Part shown: positions 11,106-23,164 of the stretch, piece by piece
Numbering within the stretch: position 1 is the stretch's first letter
Layout of the letters: the number at the start of each line of letters is the position of its first letter
Assembly: GCF_002288925.2 (NCBI RefSeq)
Contig: NW_022098004.1
Location: forward strand, 15,456,983 to 15,520,982
DNA: 64,000 bases
Direction: 5' to 3'
Source: Delphinapterus leucas
Lineage: Eukaryota; Chordata; Mammalia; Artiodactyla; Monodontidae
The notes under the pieces: model-generated
Told to the model about the DNA's origin: nothing
Databases searched by the model: none
The model's input: only the letters and a program-made list of their open reading frames with translations
Translations under genes and position numbers: made by a program

Positions 11106-11489
11106 TAGAGCACCTGGTATAGTATGCTCTCGATAAGTTCTTGTCACATTAAATGAGTGGAGCTGTGATTTAGTAAGATTAAAAAGGCCCCTGTGTGCAG
11201 GATGAATTAGAGTGGAAAATATCCTAGAGGCAAGGAAATCCTATTACAGATGTCCAGCTAAGAAATGAAGCAGGCTTAAACTAGGGTAGAAGCTATAGGA
11301 AAGGAGAGAAGTGGTTGAGAAACACTGAAAAGATAGAATATACAGAATTAGATGAAACTTGATAGTTGCAGTAGTTCTCAAAACAGTGTGGCTAAGATTA
11401 ACATGAGGTGTTTATTTAATAAGCAGGTTGCTGGACTCTATGTATGAAATCCTGTTTGGCTGGTCCAAGGTGAAGCACATGAATCTGAA

Positions 11490-13068
11490 TTTTTTTTAAA
11501 ATTTATTTTATATTGGAGTATAGTTGATTAACAATGTTTCAGGTGTATAACAAAGTGATTCAGTTATACATATACATGTATCTATTATTTTTCAAATTCG
11601 TGTCCTATTTAGGTTATTACAGAGTATTGAGCCAGTACTGTACTATACAGTAGGTCCTTGTTGGTTATGTATTTTAAATATAGCACTGTGTACACGTCAA
11701 TCCCAAATTCCCAATCTGTCCCTCCCCACACCCTTCCCTGCTGGTAACCATAAGTTCCTTCCCTAACTCTGTGACCCTGTTTCTGTTTTGAAAGAAGTTC
11801 ATTTATATCATTTTTTTTTAGATTCTGCATATAAGCAGTATCATATATTTCTCTTTCTCTCTCTGACTTCACTTAGTATGATAATCTCCACGTCTATCCA
11901 TGTTGCTGCAAATGGCATTATTTCATTGTTTTTAATGGCTGAGTAACATTCCCTTACATATGTACCACACCTCCTTTATCTACTCATCTGTCAATAAACA
12001 TTTAGGTTGCTTCCATGTCTTGCTGCTATGAACATTGGGGTGCATGTATCCTTTCGAACCATGTTTTTTTCTGGCTATGTGCCCAGGAGTGGGATTGCTG
12101 GGTCATATGGTAGCTCTGTTTTTACTTTTTAAAGTAACCTCCATACTGTTCCGCATAGTAGCTGTACCAGTTTACATTCCCACCAAGAGTGTAGGAGGGT
12201 TCTCTTTCCTCCACACCCTCTCCAGCATTTATTGTTTGTAGATTTTTTGAAGATGGCCATTCTGACCTGTGTGAAGTGATACCTTATTGCAGTTTTGGTT
12301 TGCATTTCTCTAATAATTAGTGATGTTGAGTATCTTTTCATGTGCCTCTTGGCCATCAATATGTCTTCTCTGGAGAAATGTCTATTTAGGTCCTCTGCCT
12401 AATTTTTGATTGGGTTGTTTGTTTGTTTGCTTGTTTGATATTGAGCTTCATGAGCTGTTTGTAAATTTTGGAGATTATTCCCTAGTCAGTTACTTTGTTT
12501 CCAAATATTTTCTCTCATTCTGTGGGTTGTCTTTTTGTTTTGTTTATGGTTTCCTTTGCTGTGCAGAAGATTTTGAGTTTAATTAGGTCCCATTTGTTTA
12601 TTTTTGTTTTTATTTCCATTACTCTAGGAGACGGATTGAAAAAGATACTGCTGCAATTTATGTCAAAGAGTGTTCTGCCTATGTTTTCCTCTAAGAGTTT
12701 TATAGTATCTTACATTAAGGTCTTTAATCCATTTAGAGTTTACTTTTGCGTCCAGTGTTAAAGAATGTTCTAAATTCATTTTTTTTTACATGTAGCTGTC
12801 CGGTTTTCCCAGTACCATTTATTGAAGAGACTGTCTTTCCTCTATTGTATAGTCTTGCCATCATTGTCCTAGATTAATTGACCACAGGTGCATGAGTTTA
12901 TTTCTGGGCTTTCTATCCTGTTCCATTGATCTATATTTCTGTTCTTGTGCTGGTACCATACTGTTTTGATGACTGTAGCTTTGTAGTATGGTGTGAAGTC
13001 AAGGAGCCTGATTCTTCCAGCTCCATTCTTCTTTCAAAAGATTACTTTGGCTATTTGAGGTCTTTTTT
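11490..13068 (-). mobile_element. 5'-truncated LINE-1, minus strand
   Basis: A reverse-oriented L1 starts at its T-rich 3' end (11490) and includes the whole 3' UTR and the C-terminal third of ORF2. The Cys-rich C-terminal region is readable on the minus strand at about 12129-12359 ([16 protein letters not shown]). The element breaks off near 13068, where other copies continue into the RT domain. The frame is interrupted, so it is inactive. Confidence 0.93.
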
Positions 13069-13156
13069 GTTTCCTAACTGAATCACTTTACTGTACACCT
13101 GAAACTAACACAACATTGTAGTTCAACTATATTTCAATAAAAAAGTTTAAAAAAAT
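13069..13156 (+). mobile_element. Short plus-strand L1 3' end
   Basis: About 85 bp match the last part of the same L1 3' UTR in the opposite orientation (from AACTGAATCACTTTACTGTA to a TTTCAATAAAAAAGT tail). It abuts the broken 5' end of the minus-strand L1, so the two 3' ends of 11490-13156 form an inverted repeat. Confidence 0.85.
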
Positions 13157-14540
13157 CAACCTTTATAATTCATTACATTAGCAGAAAAAATATAATACAT
13201 TTATTACATTAATAGGAAAAAGAATAAGTTACTATCTTCTCAATAGTGTCTGGTAAAGCATTTGATAAAATCCAACAGCCATTGATGAAAAAACTCGCAG
13301 CAAACTAGGAGTACAGTGGACTTATTTTAATCTGATAAGGATAAATGTATAAAAACACATGAACAAACATATTAAATAATGGGAACACAATAAGAATGCC
13401 CACTATTAGTACTTTCATTTCTTATTGAACAAGAATTGGTCAGTGCAATAAGGTAAGAAAAAATAAATAAAAGGCCTATAAACTGGAGAGGGCTTGAAGG
13501 AAAAACTGTTCTTATTCACAAATAATAAAATTCTATTCACAGAAAAATTTTAAAAACCACTACAGATAAACTGTTAAAAGTAATAGCAAAGTCAACTGAA
13601 ACAAGTTTAATATTCAAAAATTAATTGTATTTCTATATACAAGCATCAAGAAGAAAAATAAAATTTGAAAACAATTAGGAATAGCACTAAAAACATCAAA
13701 TAAGTGGGAATAAATATAAGATGTGAAATAACTGTATTCTAAAAACTTTGAAACTATCAATACATATATAATATCTAAAATAGAGTGATATACCATGAAA
13801 AAATTACAATAAGATACCTCTTCACACTCAGTAGGATAGCTGTTATTGAAAAGAAAAGGAAAGAAAGTGCAAGAGAGAGGGAGAAAGAAAGTGTTGGCAA
13901 GTATATAGAGAAATTGGAACATTCTTATGTTGCTGGTGGAACTGTAAAATAGTACAGTGGTTGTGGAAAACAGTTTGGCAGTTCTTCAGAGAGTTAAACA
14001 TAGAAATTCCACTTCAAAGTATGTAACCAAACAGGAACGTAAACAGATTCACGTACACCAATGTTCATAAAAGTGTTATTCACAGTTATCAAAAGGTGGA
14101 AACAACACAAGTGTCCATCAACAAATGAATGGTTAAACAAATGTGGTATATCCATACAATGGAATATTATTATGCCATACAAAGGAATGCAGTTTTGAAA
14201 AATGCTGCAGGATGGATGGACTTGGAAAGTATTATGCTAAGTGAAATAAACCATATATGAAAGGCCTATATTTTATTGATTCCAAAAGTTGTATGATTTA
14301 CAAAGACAGGAAGTAGGTTAGAGGTTACCAGAGGTGGAGTAGAGGGAGCATATGAGAAGTTAGTGCTTAATGGATACAAAATTTCTGTTTGGAGTGATGA
14401 TTAAAACATTCTGGAAATAGTGGTGATGATCACACAACATTGTAAATGTACTTAATGCCACTGAATCATACACTTAAAAATGGTTATAGTGGTAAAATTT
14501 ATGTTTATATGTATTTTAACACAATTAAAATTTATGTATA
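13157..14540 (+). mobile_element. Ancient L1M, ORF2 C-terminal part and 3' UTR
   Basis: From 13157 the plus strand follows L1M ORF2 (the AAAGCATTTGATAAAATCCA stretch at about 13255-13274, the CACCAATGTTCATAAAAGTG and GTGTCCATCAACAAATGAAT stretches near 14057-14130) and a 3' UTR with the typical ACACTTAAAAATGGTTATA stretch near 14470. It is full of stops and indels. Confidence 0.88.
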
Positions 14541-15434
14541 ATATATATAAGAATTCAATGTAAGTATTGTTTTTGAGAATCACTGCTCTAACTTAGAAGT
14601 TAATGAGAAAAGCCTTTAGTTTTCTTTGTTCTGAGTCTTTGTTCCTATTTTAATCTTATTTAGGTTTTCTAAATAGATTTTTTTTTGAGGATAAAACATA
14701 GTGAGCATGCATCAGGACTATTCTGGTATCATTTTATGAATTAATGAGATACTTTTCAAATACAAATCATTCTCAGAAGAATTTGGTGCACTGGCCTAGT
14801 TATTACGGGTCGATTAGGCTTAACTGAGCTGGGGTTGTGAGGCTGAGAGTCCAGAATATAGAGTATCTAAGTAATAGTAAATCTGGAAGCCCAGTAAGAA
14901 CAGAGTACCTGACTTTTGTTATACAAACAGCGTGATTCAAATGACCTTTTTAACATTATCTATTGAAATAATAACTCTAAAAACATAATATTGCCTCTTT
15001 AATAGGATAGGATAGGCTGTGCTACAGTAACGAACACCTATATTTGTCTGGCATCTTCTCATCAACAACTAACTGTAAGACAGGCTGGAAAAATCCCCAT
15101 GTATTTAGTCCCAACCTAACTGCCTTGGAGGCTGTTGTAGATTTGGTGTGATGAGGATATAGCACTGGCTCTTCCAGACTGACCTACATTTTAAAAATTT
15201 CTTCACAGTGATCTAAGTGATGTTTAAAGTAAGGTTAGACTTACTGAAGTTTTGTTTCAGGCTATTTCAGACAAAATAAGGAAAATTTTTCTTTATAGAC
15301 AAGATATGTATAGGTTTTGGAGATTCATGATTTCACAGTGTTGGCAAAATTCAGTAGTAGAACTCATCAATTTGCATTGTTAGTGTTAAGTACAAACTAT
15401 GTGAATTATTAGTTTTATATTTTAAGTCAGTTCA
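14541..15434. other. No recognised gene; faint ancient repeat trace
   Basis: AT-rich single-copy-looking DNA. Around 15003-15060 the sequence GGATAGGCTGTGCTACAGTA resembles the start of an old mammalian repeat, but it cannot be followed further. No exon-like structure is seen. Confidence 0.4.
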
Positions 15435-15592
15435 TTTAATTCAGTTTCAGCATCTGGAGATGGGGGCAGTAGTCCCTATCAAATGAGATTCTTATGAGGA
15501 TAAAATGAGAAAAAGCGAGTGAAAAGTGCCTTACACAATGTCTGATCCATTGGAGATTAGCATTAATGGTAGTTGTCATTATTAATTAAATA
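15435..15592 (+). mobile_element. MIR SINE
   Basis: The 3' half of a MIR element: TTCAGTTTCAGCATCTGGAG, then an ATGAGGATAAAATGAGA core and GTGCCTTACACAATGTCTG. It is diverged as expected for this mammal-wide family. Confidence 0.7.
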
Positions 15593-16468
15593 TTATTTGA
15601 CTTTTCTACCTTTATACAATTTTGTGAATATCACATGAGGAAACATGAAGTCTTTTTGAAATTTGCAAGGTGGTATATAGATATACATTTGGCAAATGAT
15701 TATAGATCCCTTCTGTTTTCTGAACTTATTTTCACTATCATATAAATAAAAGTTTGATGATAGATACTTCCTTGCATCTTTCTCTATTTTGTGGGGGTTA
15801 ATCTCATCTCCCAAACAAGAATGTGTATACTGCTTGAAGAGAGCTAGTATTTCATAACTCATGTTTCTCTTGTGTCTTCTACATCTAGCACAGTTCTGTG
15901 TCCTTTAGTAAAATACTCAGAAAACATTTGTTTACTTTTAGTAATTGGTGATTTCTGAGTAGGCCCTTAAGGATATCATGATTGCAATTAGAATTAAGTC
16001 ACTTGGAACATGTGATTGCTGCTGCTCTCTTGAGAATTCCCATTGGGCAAAGGTGACCTTCCTATATATCCCAACAGATGCAGACCTGACAGAAGTGATT
16101 CATACCTCTCCAAACCACAACACAGATCTTTGCAGTCTGCCCTGCTTTCCAAGCCACTCTAAAACTAAAGCTACAGAAATAAATAAAGCATATTACTTAT
16201 TTAGTGAGGCTGTTACTTACCAAATAGAAAACACTATTACCAGGTCTGTTGGTAGAGTTGGCTTAATATTTATTCTCGTGTACAATCTTAGATAATACTT
16301 CCTCAAAAAAACTTTTTATCTGAATACAAATTTCAGGAGATTAGCACAGTACATACCCCAAAATATGTTGTCAATAATTTTTTGTGGAATTATATTGATA
16401 AAAAACATTGAGTCAGTAGCTCAAGAGATACTGTATCTAAGAGTCTAACTTTGAAGTAAAAATGTTTT
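15593..16468. other. Mostly unremarkable; probable L2 end at 15860-15935
   Basis: The stretch CTAGCACAGTTCTGTGTCC at about 15886-15904 followed by ACTCAGAAAACATTTGTTTAC is the usual tail of an L2 LINE. The rest shows no recognisable repeat. A plus-strand frame at 15978-16295 (105 codons) has no family resemblance and lacks supporting splice or promoter context. Confidence 0.4.
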
Positions 16469-16660
16469 GAATTCTCAACTATGCCATTTATTAGCTATGT
16501 GACTGTGGGTAATGTGATTTAAGTATATGAGACAAAATCTCCTTTTCTGTTAAATGGGCATTACAATAGCTAGCTCATAGGTTTATTGTATTAAATGAGA
16601 TAATCCAGGTATAGCACTTAGCATAATACTAGATACCTAGTAAGTACACATTTCAGAGTA
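16469..16660 (+). mobile_element. MIR SINE
   Basis: A clear MIR: TTAGCTATGTGACTGTGGGT, AAATCTCCTTTTCTGTTAAATG, the TAAATGAGATAATCCAGGTA core and TAGCACTTAGCATAATACTAG. Plus orientation, non-coding, with decayed pol III boxes. Confidence 0.88.
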
Positions 16661-16739
16661 ATTTCAACTGCAATAAAAAAATTTTTAAACCTCAAAATTA
16701 CTCAAAATTTTCTAAAATGTATTCTCAAGTAAGAAGTTT

Positions 16740-17170
16740 CAAGATAAGATAGCTCCGAGGTTGGTTATTTCAGCTCCTCAGTGGCATCATCAGGATCCAC
16801 ATCTTCTCCATTGTTTCATTCTGGTATCCTCAAAGTGTTAGCCCTTGTCTTCAGACCAGGTTTCCTCATGGTCAGAAGATGACCACTGCAGTTTCATTCT
16901 AATCAAGTCAAAACAGCATTCGACGAAAGAAAAAACACCATCTCTTCATCTGTGTTTCTTTTTAAAAACAACAAAATCTTTCTCCAAAACTTTCCAGCAC
17001 ACTTGCCTTCATGACTCATTGGCTGGGCTATATCCTCACCTCCTATGTGATCACTGGCAAGGAAAAAGGAATTATGAATTACCTAGGAACAGGCTTAGAC
17101 AAATCAAGATTTATCCCCAAGTTTTTGATTCTGTCACTTTTTTAAAGGGTGGATGCCTAAACAAAACTTG
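16740..17170 (+). repeat. Ancient mammalian interspersed repeat, family not named
   Basis: The order of segments (CAGTGGCATCATCAGGATCC; TTCCTCATGGTCAGAAGATG; CATGACTCATTGGCTGGGC; TGATCACTGGCAAGGAA; GGCTTAGACAAATCAAGATT) matches a mammal-wide repeat that I know by sequence but cannot name with certainty. A 109-codon frame at 16845-17174 lies wholly inside it and is therefore not taken as a gene. Confidence 0.6.
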
Positions 17171-18337
17171 TTAACTAGGGGGAGATGGCTGTATACTATA
17201 GCTATTAGTCCGCATAATAGAATATTTGCCATTCTTTTTTTTATCCTCACATGAAGGAGATTCGGGTATCTGAATCACTGCTCAGTTACTTTCCCTCATC
17301 ATCCATCAATTACATCACTCTCATCAGCATATTAGACAAACTAATGCCAATTTCATTCTTTTTTAATCTTTTCATTCTGTTATGTTGCTGCTACTGACAG
17401 AAGGTTACTGAAGTGTCACAGCTAAAAATGTCAAATGCCTAGGAATATCAGGTTTACCTGAAAGATCATAAATATAAATGACATGCTAACTATAGCTACT
17501 TTCTTAGGGTGAATTTCATCTTAGGACAGAAGCAAATTTATGGCATTACTATATGTGACTTATAAATACAAAATCTTGCTTTCCAAGCTAAAAAAAAAAC
17601 CGTTAAAAAGAATTTACTTCCCATTTAGATTAGGTAATCTATTTAATTAGCACCAAGATGAAAACCAAATAAGAAATTATAACATGTTTGTGAAGGAAAA
17701 CAAGAAATGGTCCACAAGCATTTTTCATTATACCAAGTGTTTATAAAAGGGAAGGGGTATAATTACATAGAAGTATATACTGGAAATGCTTTACTTTCCA
17801 TTTTATTCCTCTATAACTCCATTTAAAAATCTGTTTGCTACTATGGACTTGGCTTGATATATAAATAATTTTCAAAAGAAACAAGAAATTTACATAATCT
17901 GTCTTTTTACCCTCTATTTCCGTAAAGTCTATAAATTGAAAAAATATAGCCCTTGGAAACAACTTGAGAAAAGAGTGAGACCTGATTTAGAAGACGAGGG
18001 TAAAAATTCATTAAGAAAAATCCCCCTACAAAACAAATCAATTATAAGAAATTTTCTTGGTTTTGTACCATCATCTTCCTTTTCTCATGGAGAAGTGCTA
18101 CTGATATTTGGTCTCATTGGAAGCATTTTTAAAACATCTGTAATATAGATAACTAATAGAACAGATATTAGTATGGATTTCTGTTGTACATAATCGTGAC
18201 ATATGGTAAAATTAGAACTATCTGAAGAATGAGGCATCATATCTATAATGAAAATTTTCATATTAAAACCTTATATCTAGAAAGTTCTCCAGTGGGACTG
18301 TTAATATTTGTCAATATATTTTCTAAAAGCGGCAATT
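17171..18337. other. No recognised feature
   Basis: AT-rich DNA between the ancient repeat and L1-B. Short frames on both strands (for example 17741-17962 minus, 17936-18148 plus) show no domain and no gene context. Nothing else is seen. Confidence 0.5.
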
Positions 18338-18589
18338 TAAAAAAATTTTTTATTGGAGTATAGTTGATTTACAATGTTATATTAGCTTCAGGTGTACAGC
18401 AAAGTCAATCTGTTATACATATATCTGCTGTTTTTAAGATTCTTTTCCCATATAGGCCATTACAGAGTATTGAGTAGAGTTCCCTGTGCTATATAGTAGG
18501 TCCTTATCAGTTATCTGTTTTATATATAATAGTGTGTATATATCATTCCCAATCTTCCAGTTTATCCCTCTCCCACCGTTTCTACCTGG

Positions 18590-18957
18590 TAACCATAAGT
18601 TTGTTTTCTACATCTGTAACTATTTCTGTTTTGTAGATAAGTTCACTTGTACCCTTTTTTAAAATTCCACATATAAGCCATATCCTATGATATTTGTCTT
18701 TGGCTTACTTCACTCAGTATGACAATGTCTAGGTCAATCCATGTTGCTGCAATGGCATTATTTTGTTCTTTTTTATGGCTGAGTAATAATATTCCATTGT
18801 GTATACATACCACATCTTCTTTATCCATTCCTCTGTTGATGGATGTATAGGTGGCTTCCATGTTCTGGCTATTGTAAATAGTGCTGCAGTGAATATTGGG
18901 GTGCATGTCTTTTCGAATTATGGTTTTCTCCAATATATGCCCAGGAGTGGGATTGCT
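18590..18957 (-). repeat. Source segment of the 368-bp L1-B duplication
   Basis: This part of the L1-B 3' region reappears in the same orientation at 21324-21691. The two copies share private features such as GAGTAATAATATTCC, where other L1s in the window lack the extra TAA. I count three mismatches and no gaps over 368 bp. Confidence 0.9.
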
Positions 18958-21323
18958 GGATCGTATAGTAGCTCTGTTTTTACTTTTTAAAGTAACCTCC
19001 ATACTGTTCCCCATAGTAGCTGTACCAGTTTACATTCCCAACAGTGTAGGAGGGTTCCCTTTCCTCCACACCCTCTCCAGCATTTATTGTTTGTAGATTT
19101 TTTTGAAGGTGGCCATTCTGACCTGTGTGAGGTGATACCTCATTGCAGTTTTGGTTTGCACTTCTCTAATAATTAGTGATGTTGACCGTCTTTTCATTTG
19201 ATTTTTGGCCATCTGTATGTCTTCTTTGGAAAAATATCTATTTAGATCGTCTGCCCATGTTTTGATTGGGTTGTTTCTTTTTTTGATATTGAGTTGCATG
19301 AGGTGTTTATGTATTTCAGAGATTAATTCCTTGTTGGTTGCTTCGTTTGCAAATATTTTCTCCCATTCTGAGGGTTGTCCTTTCATTTTATTTATGGTTT
19401 CCTCTGCTATGCAAAAGCTTTTAAGTTTAATTAGGTCCCATTTGTTTAATTTTGTTTTAATTTCCATTACTCTAGGAGGTGGATAAAAATATATCTTGCT
19501 GCAATTAATGTCAAAGAGTGTTCTACCTATGTTTTCCTCCAAAAGTTTTATAGTATCTGGCCTTATATTTAGACCTTTAATCCATTTTGAGTTTATTTTT
19601 CTGTATGGTGTTAGGGAGTGTTCTAATTTCATTCTTTTACATGTAGGTGTTCAGTTTTTCCAGTACCACTTATTTAAGAGGCTGTCTTTTCTCCATTGTA
19701 TATTCTTGCTTCCTTTGTCATAGATTAGGTGGCATAGGTTTGTGGGTTTACCTCTGGACTTTCTTATCCTGTTCCATTGATCTATATTTCTGTTTTTGTG
19801 ACAGTACCCTACTGTTTTGGTGACTGTAACTTTGCAGTATAGTCTGGAGTCGGGGAGCCTGATTCCTCCAGCTCCGTTCTTCTTTCTCAAAATTGCTTTG
19901 GCTATTCAGGGTCTTTTGTGTTTCCATACAAATTGTAAATGTTTTTGTTCTAATTCTATGAAAAATGCCATTGGTAATTTGATAGGGATTGCATTGAATC
20001 TGCAGATTGTTTTGGGTAGTACAATCATTCTCTCAATACTGATTCTTCCAATCCAAGGATATGGTATATCTCTCTCCATCTGTTTGTATCACCTTTTATT
20101 TCTTTCGTAAGTATCTTATAGTTTTCTGAGTACAGGTCTTTTGCCTTTTTAGGTAGGTTTATTCCTCGGGATTTTATTCTTTTTGATGCGATGGTAAATG
20201 GGGTTGTTTCCTTGATTTCTCTTTCTCATCTTTCATTGTTAATGTATAGGAGTGCAAGAAATTTCTGTGTATTGATTTTGTATCCTGCAACATTACCAAA
20301 TTCATTGATGAGCTCTAGTAGTTTTTTCAGTAGCGTCTTTAGGATTTCTACGTATAGTGTCATGTGATCTGCAAACAGAGACAGTTTTACTTCTTTTCCA
20401 ACTTGGATTTCCTTTATTTCTTTTTCTTCTCTGATTGCCATGGCTAGGACTTCTGAAACTATGTTGATAATGGTGGTGAGTGTGGACATCCTTCTCTTGT
20501 TTGTGATCTTAGAGGAAATGCTTTCAGTTTTTCACCACTGAGAATGATTTTTGCTGTGCATTTGTCATATATGGCCTTTACTATCTTGAGGTAGCTTCCC
20601 TCTATGCCCACTTTCTGGAGAGTTTTTCTCATAAATTGGTGTTGAATTTTGTCAGAAGGTTTTTCTGCATCTACTGAGATGATCATATGGTTTTTCTTCT
20701 TCAGTCTGTTGATGTGGTGTATCACAATGATTGATTTGCGGATATTGAAAAATCCTTGCATCCCTGGGAAAAATCCCACTTGATCACGGTGTATGATCCT
20801 TTTAATGTGTTGTTGGATTTGGTTTGCTAGTATTTTGTTGAGGGTTTTTGCGTCTTTGTTCATCAGTGATATTGGCATGGAATATTCTTTTTTTGTGTGA
20901 TATCTTTGTCTGGTTTGGTATCAGGGTCATTGTGGCCTTGTAGAATGAGCTTTGGAATGTTCCTTCCTCTGCAAGTTTTGGGGATAGTTTCAGAAGGGAA
21001 GGTGTTAACTCTTGTCTAAATGTTTGATAGATTTTGCCTATGAAGCCATCTGGTCCTGGGCTTTTGTTTGTTGGAAGATTTTTAATCACAGTTTCAATTT
21101 CAGTACTTGTGGTTGGTCTGTTCAGCTTTTTTTATTTCTTCCTGGTTCAGTCTTAGAAGGTTGTACCTTTCCAAGAATTTGTCCATTTCTTCTAGGTTGT
21201 CCATATTATTGGCATATAGTTGCTTGTAGCAATCTCTTATGAGATCTCTTATAGTTGCTTGTAGCAATCTCTTATGTGTATTTTTGTGTGCCTGTTGTAA
21301 CTTCTCCTTCTTCATTTCTAATT

Positions 21324-21691
21324 TAACCATAAGTTTGTTTTCTACATCTGGAACTATTTCTGTTTTGTAGATAAGTTCACTTGTACCCTTTTTTAAAATT
21401 CCACATATAAGCCATATCCTATGATATTTGTCTTTGGCTTACTTCACTCAGAATGACAATGTCTAGGTCAGTCCATGTTGCTGCAATGGCATTATTTTGT
21501 TCTTTTTTATGGCTGAGTAATAATATTCCATTGTGTATACATACCACATCTTCTTTATCCATTCCTCTGTTGATGGATGTATAGGTGGCTTCCATGTTCT
21601 GGCTATTGTAAATAGTGCTGCAGTGAATATTGGGGTGCATGTCTTTTCGAATTATGGTTTTCTCCAATATATGCCCAGGAGTGGGATTGCT
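21324..21691 (-). repeat. Inserted copy of the 368-bp L1-B duplication
   Basis: A 368-bp copy of the element's own 3' region sits within the ORF2 endonuclease-RT linker region, between TTCATTTCTAATTT and the TTTGAGTCCTCTCC context that is contiguous in other L1s. It replaces only a few bases of the target. There is no A-rich tail and no target-site duplication around it, so it is not an ordinary L1 insertion. Confidence 0.9.
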
Positions 21692-21709
21692 AGTATTTGA
21701 GTCCTCTCC

Positions 21710-21921
21710 TTTTTTTTTTTTTTTTTTTCCGGTACACGGCCTCTCACTGCTGTGGCTTTTCCCGTTGCGGAGCACAGGCTCCGGACGTGCAGGCTCATTG
21801 GCCATGGCTCATGGGCCCAGCCGCTCCGCGGCATGTGGGATCTTCCTGGACCAGGGCACGAACCCGCGTCCTCTGCATCGGCAGGCGGACTCTCAACCAC
21901 TGCGCCACCAGGGAAGGCCCC
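21710..21921 (-). mobile_element. CHR-type SINE inside L1-B
   Basis: Reverse-oriented tRNA-derived SINE with its A-tail as the T-run at 21710-21728. The 11-bp duplication GAGTCCTCTCC at 21699-21709 and 21923-21933 marks the insertion. It lies directly beside the 368-bp duplication. Confidence 0.95.
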
Positions 21922-23164
21922 AGAGTCCTCTCCTTTTTTTTTTCTTGATGAGTCTGGCTAAAGGTTTATGAATTTTGTTTATCTTTTCAAAGAACCAGCT
22001 TTTGGTTCCATAGATCTTTCCTATTGTTTTCTTCATCTCTATTTCATTTATTTGTGCTCTGATCTTTATGATTTCTTTCTTTCTACTAACTTTGGGTTTT
22101 GTTTGTTCTTCTTTCTCTAGTTGCTTTAGGTGTAAGGAGGATAGGTTGTTTACTTCCAATTTTTCTTGTTTCTTGAGGTAAGGTTGTATTGCTATGAACT
22201 TCCCTCTTAGAACTGCTTTTGCTACGTCCCGTAGGTTTTGGATCATCGTGTTTTCCTTGTCCTTTATCTCTAGGTGCTTTTTGATATCCTCTTTGATTTT
22301 GTCAGTGATCCATTGATTATTTAGTAACACATTGTTTAGCCTCCATGTGTTTGTGTTTTTAACAGTTTTTTGCCTGTAGTTGATTTCTAATCTCATAGCG
22401 TTGTGGTCAGAAAAGATGCTTGATATGATTTCAATTTACTCAAATTTACCAAGGATTGATTTTTGACTCAAGATGTCATCTATCCTGTAGAATGTTCTAT
22501 GTGCACTTTAGAGGAAAGTGTGTTTTGCTGCTTTTGGTTGGAATGTCCACTAAATATCAATGAAGTCTGTCTGGTCTGATTTGTCATTTAAGGCTTGTGT
22601 GTCCTCATTAATTTTCTGTCTGAATGATCTGTCCTTTGGTGTAAATGGGGTGTTAAAGTCCCCCACTAATATTGTGTTACTGTCGATTTCCCCTTTAACG
22701 GCTGTTAGCATTTGCCTTATGTATTGAGTTGTTCTTATGTTGGGTTCATATATATTTACAATTGTTTTATCTTCTTCTTGGATTGATCCCTTGATCATTA
22801 TGTAGTGTCCTTCCTTGTCTCTTGTAACAGTCTTTATTTTAAAGTCTATTTTGTCTGATATGAATATTGCTGCTCCAGCCTTCTTTTGATTTCCATTTGC
22901 ATGGAATATCTTTTTCCATCCCCTCACTTTCAGTCTCTGTGGGTCACAAGGTCTGATGTGGGTCTCTAATAGATAGCATATACATGGGTCTTGTTTTTGT
23001 ATCCATTCAGCTGGTCTGTCTCTTGGAGCATTTAATCCATTTACATTTAAGGTAATTATCAATATGTATGTTCCTATTGCCATTTTCTTAATGTTTTGGG
23101 TTCGTTTTTCTAGGTCTTCTTTCTCCCTTTCTCTTTTGTTCTCTTTTCTTGTGTTTCCCATCTA

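Larger units (their letters stand above)
18690..23083 (-). pseudogene. L1-B ORF2 (endonuclease, reverse transcriptase), broken
   Basis: The ATG at 23083-23081 starts MAIGTYILIITLNVNGLN, the usual N-terminus of the endonuclease domain. The frame stays open to 22550 and keeps the ETH and VGDFNTP active-site motifs, plus a NIYEPN where NIYAPN is usual. The RT part lies at about 20878-20226. The motif A region reads [12 protein letters not shown] instead of the usual AFDKIQH form, and the catalytic FADD box reads FADH (20375-20364), losing one metal-binding Asp. The C-terminal region is open at 19632-19084. A SINE and an internal duplication interrupt the middle. Confidence 0.92.

Noticed and set aside
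13614..13922. 102-codon minus-strand frame rich in Phe and Ser.
   Set aside because: It is antisense to a decayed L1M; the A-rich sense strand gives Phe-rich antisense frames.
16845..17174. 109-codon plus-strand frame.
   Set aside because: It lies within an ancient interspersed repeat and has no family resemblance.
21697..21971. Overlapping open frames with a run of Phe or Lys and Arg-rich ends, also seen at 5887-6147, 34839-35241, 39514-39947, 58857-59229 and 63551-63967.
   Set aside because: These are translations of the CHR SINEs and their poly-A/poly-T tails; the same peptide wording recurs at every copy.
22550..23161. A 203-codon frame with an exonuclease-endonuclease-like fold.
   Set aside because: It is the endonuclease domain of L1-B ORF2, not a host DNA-repair gene.
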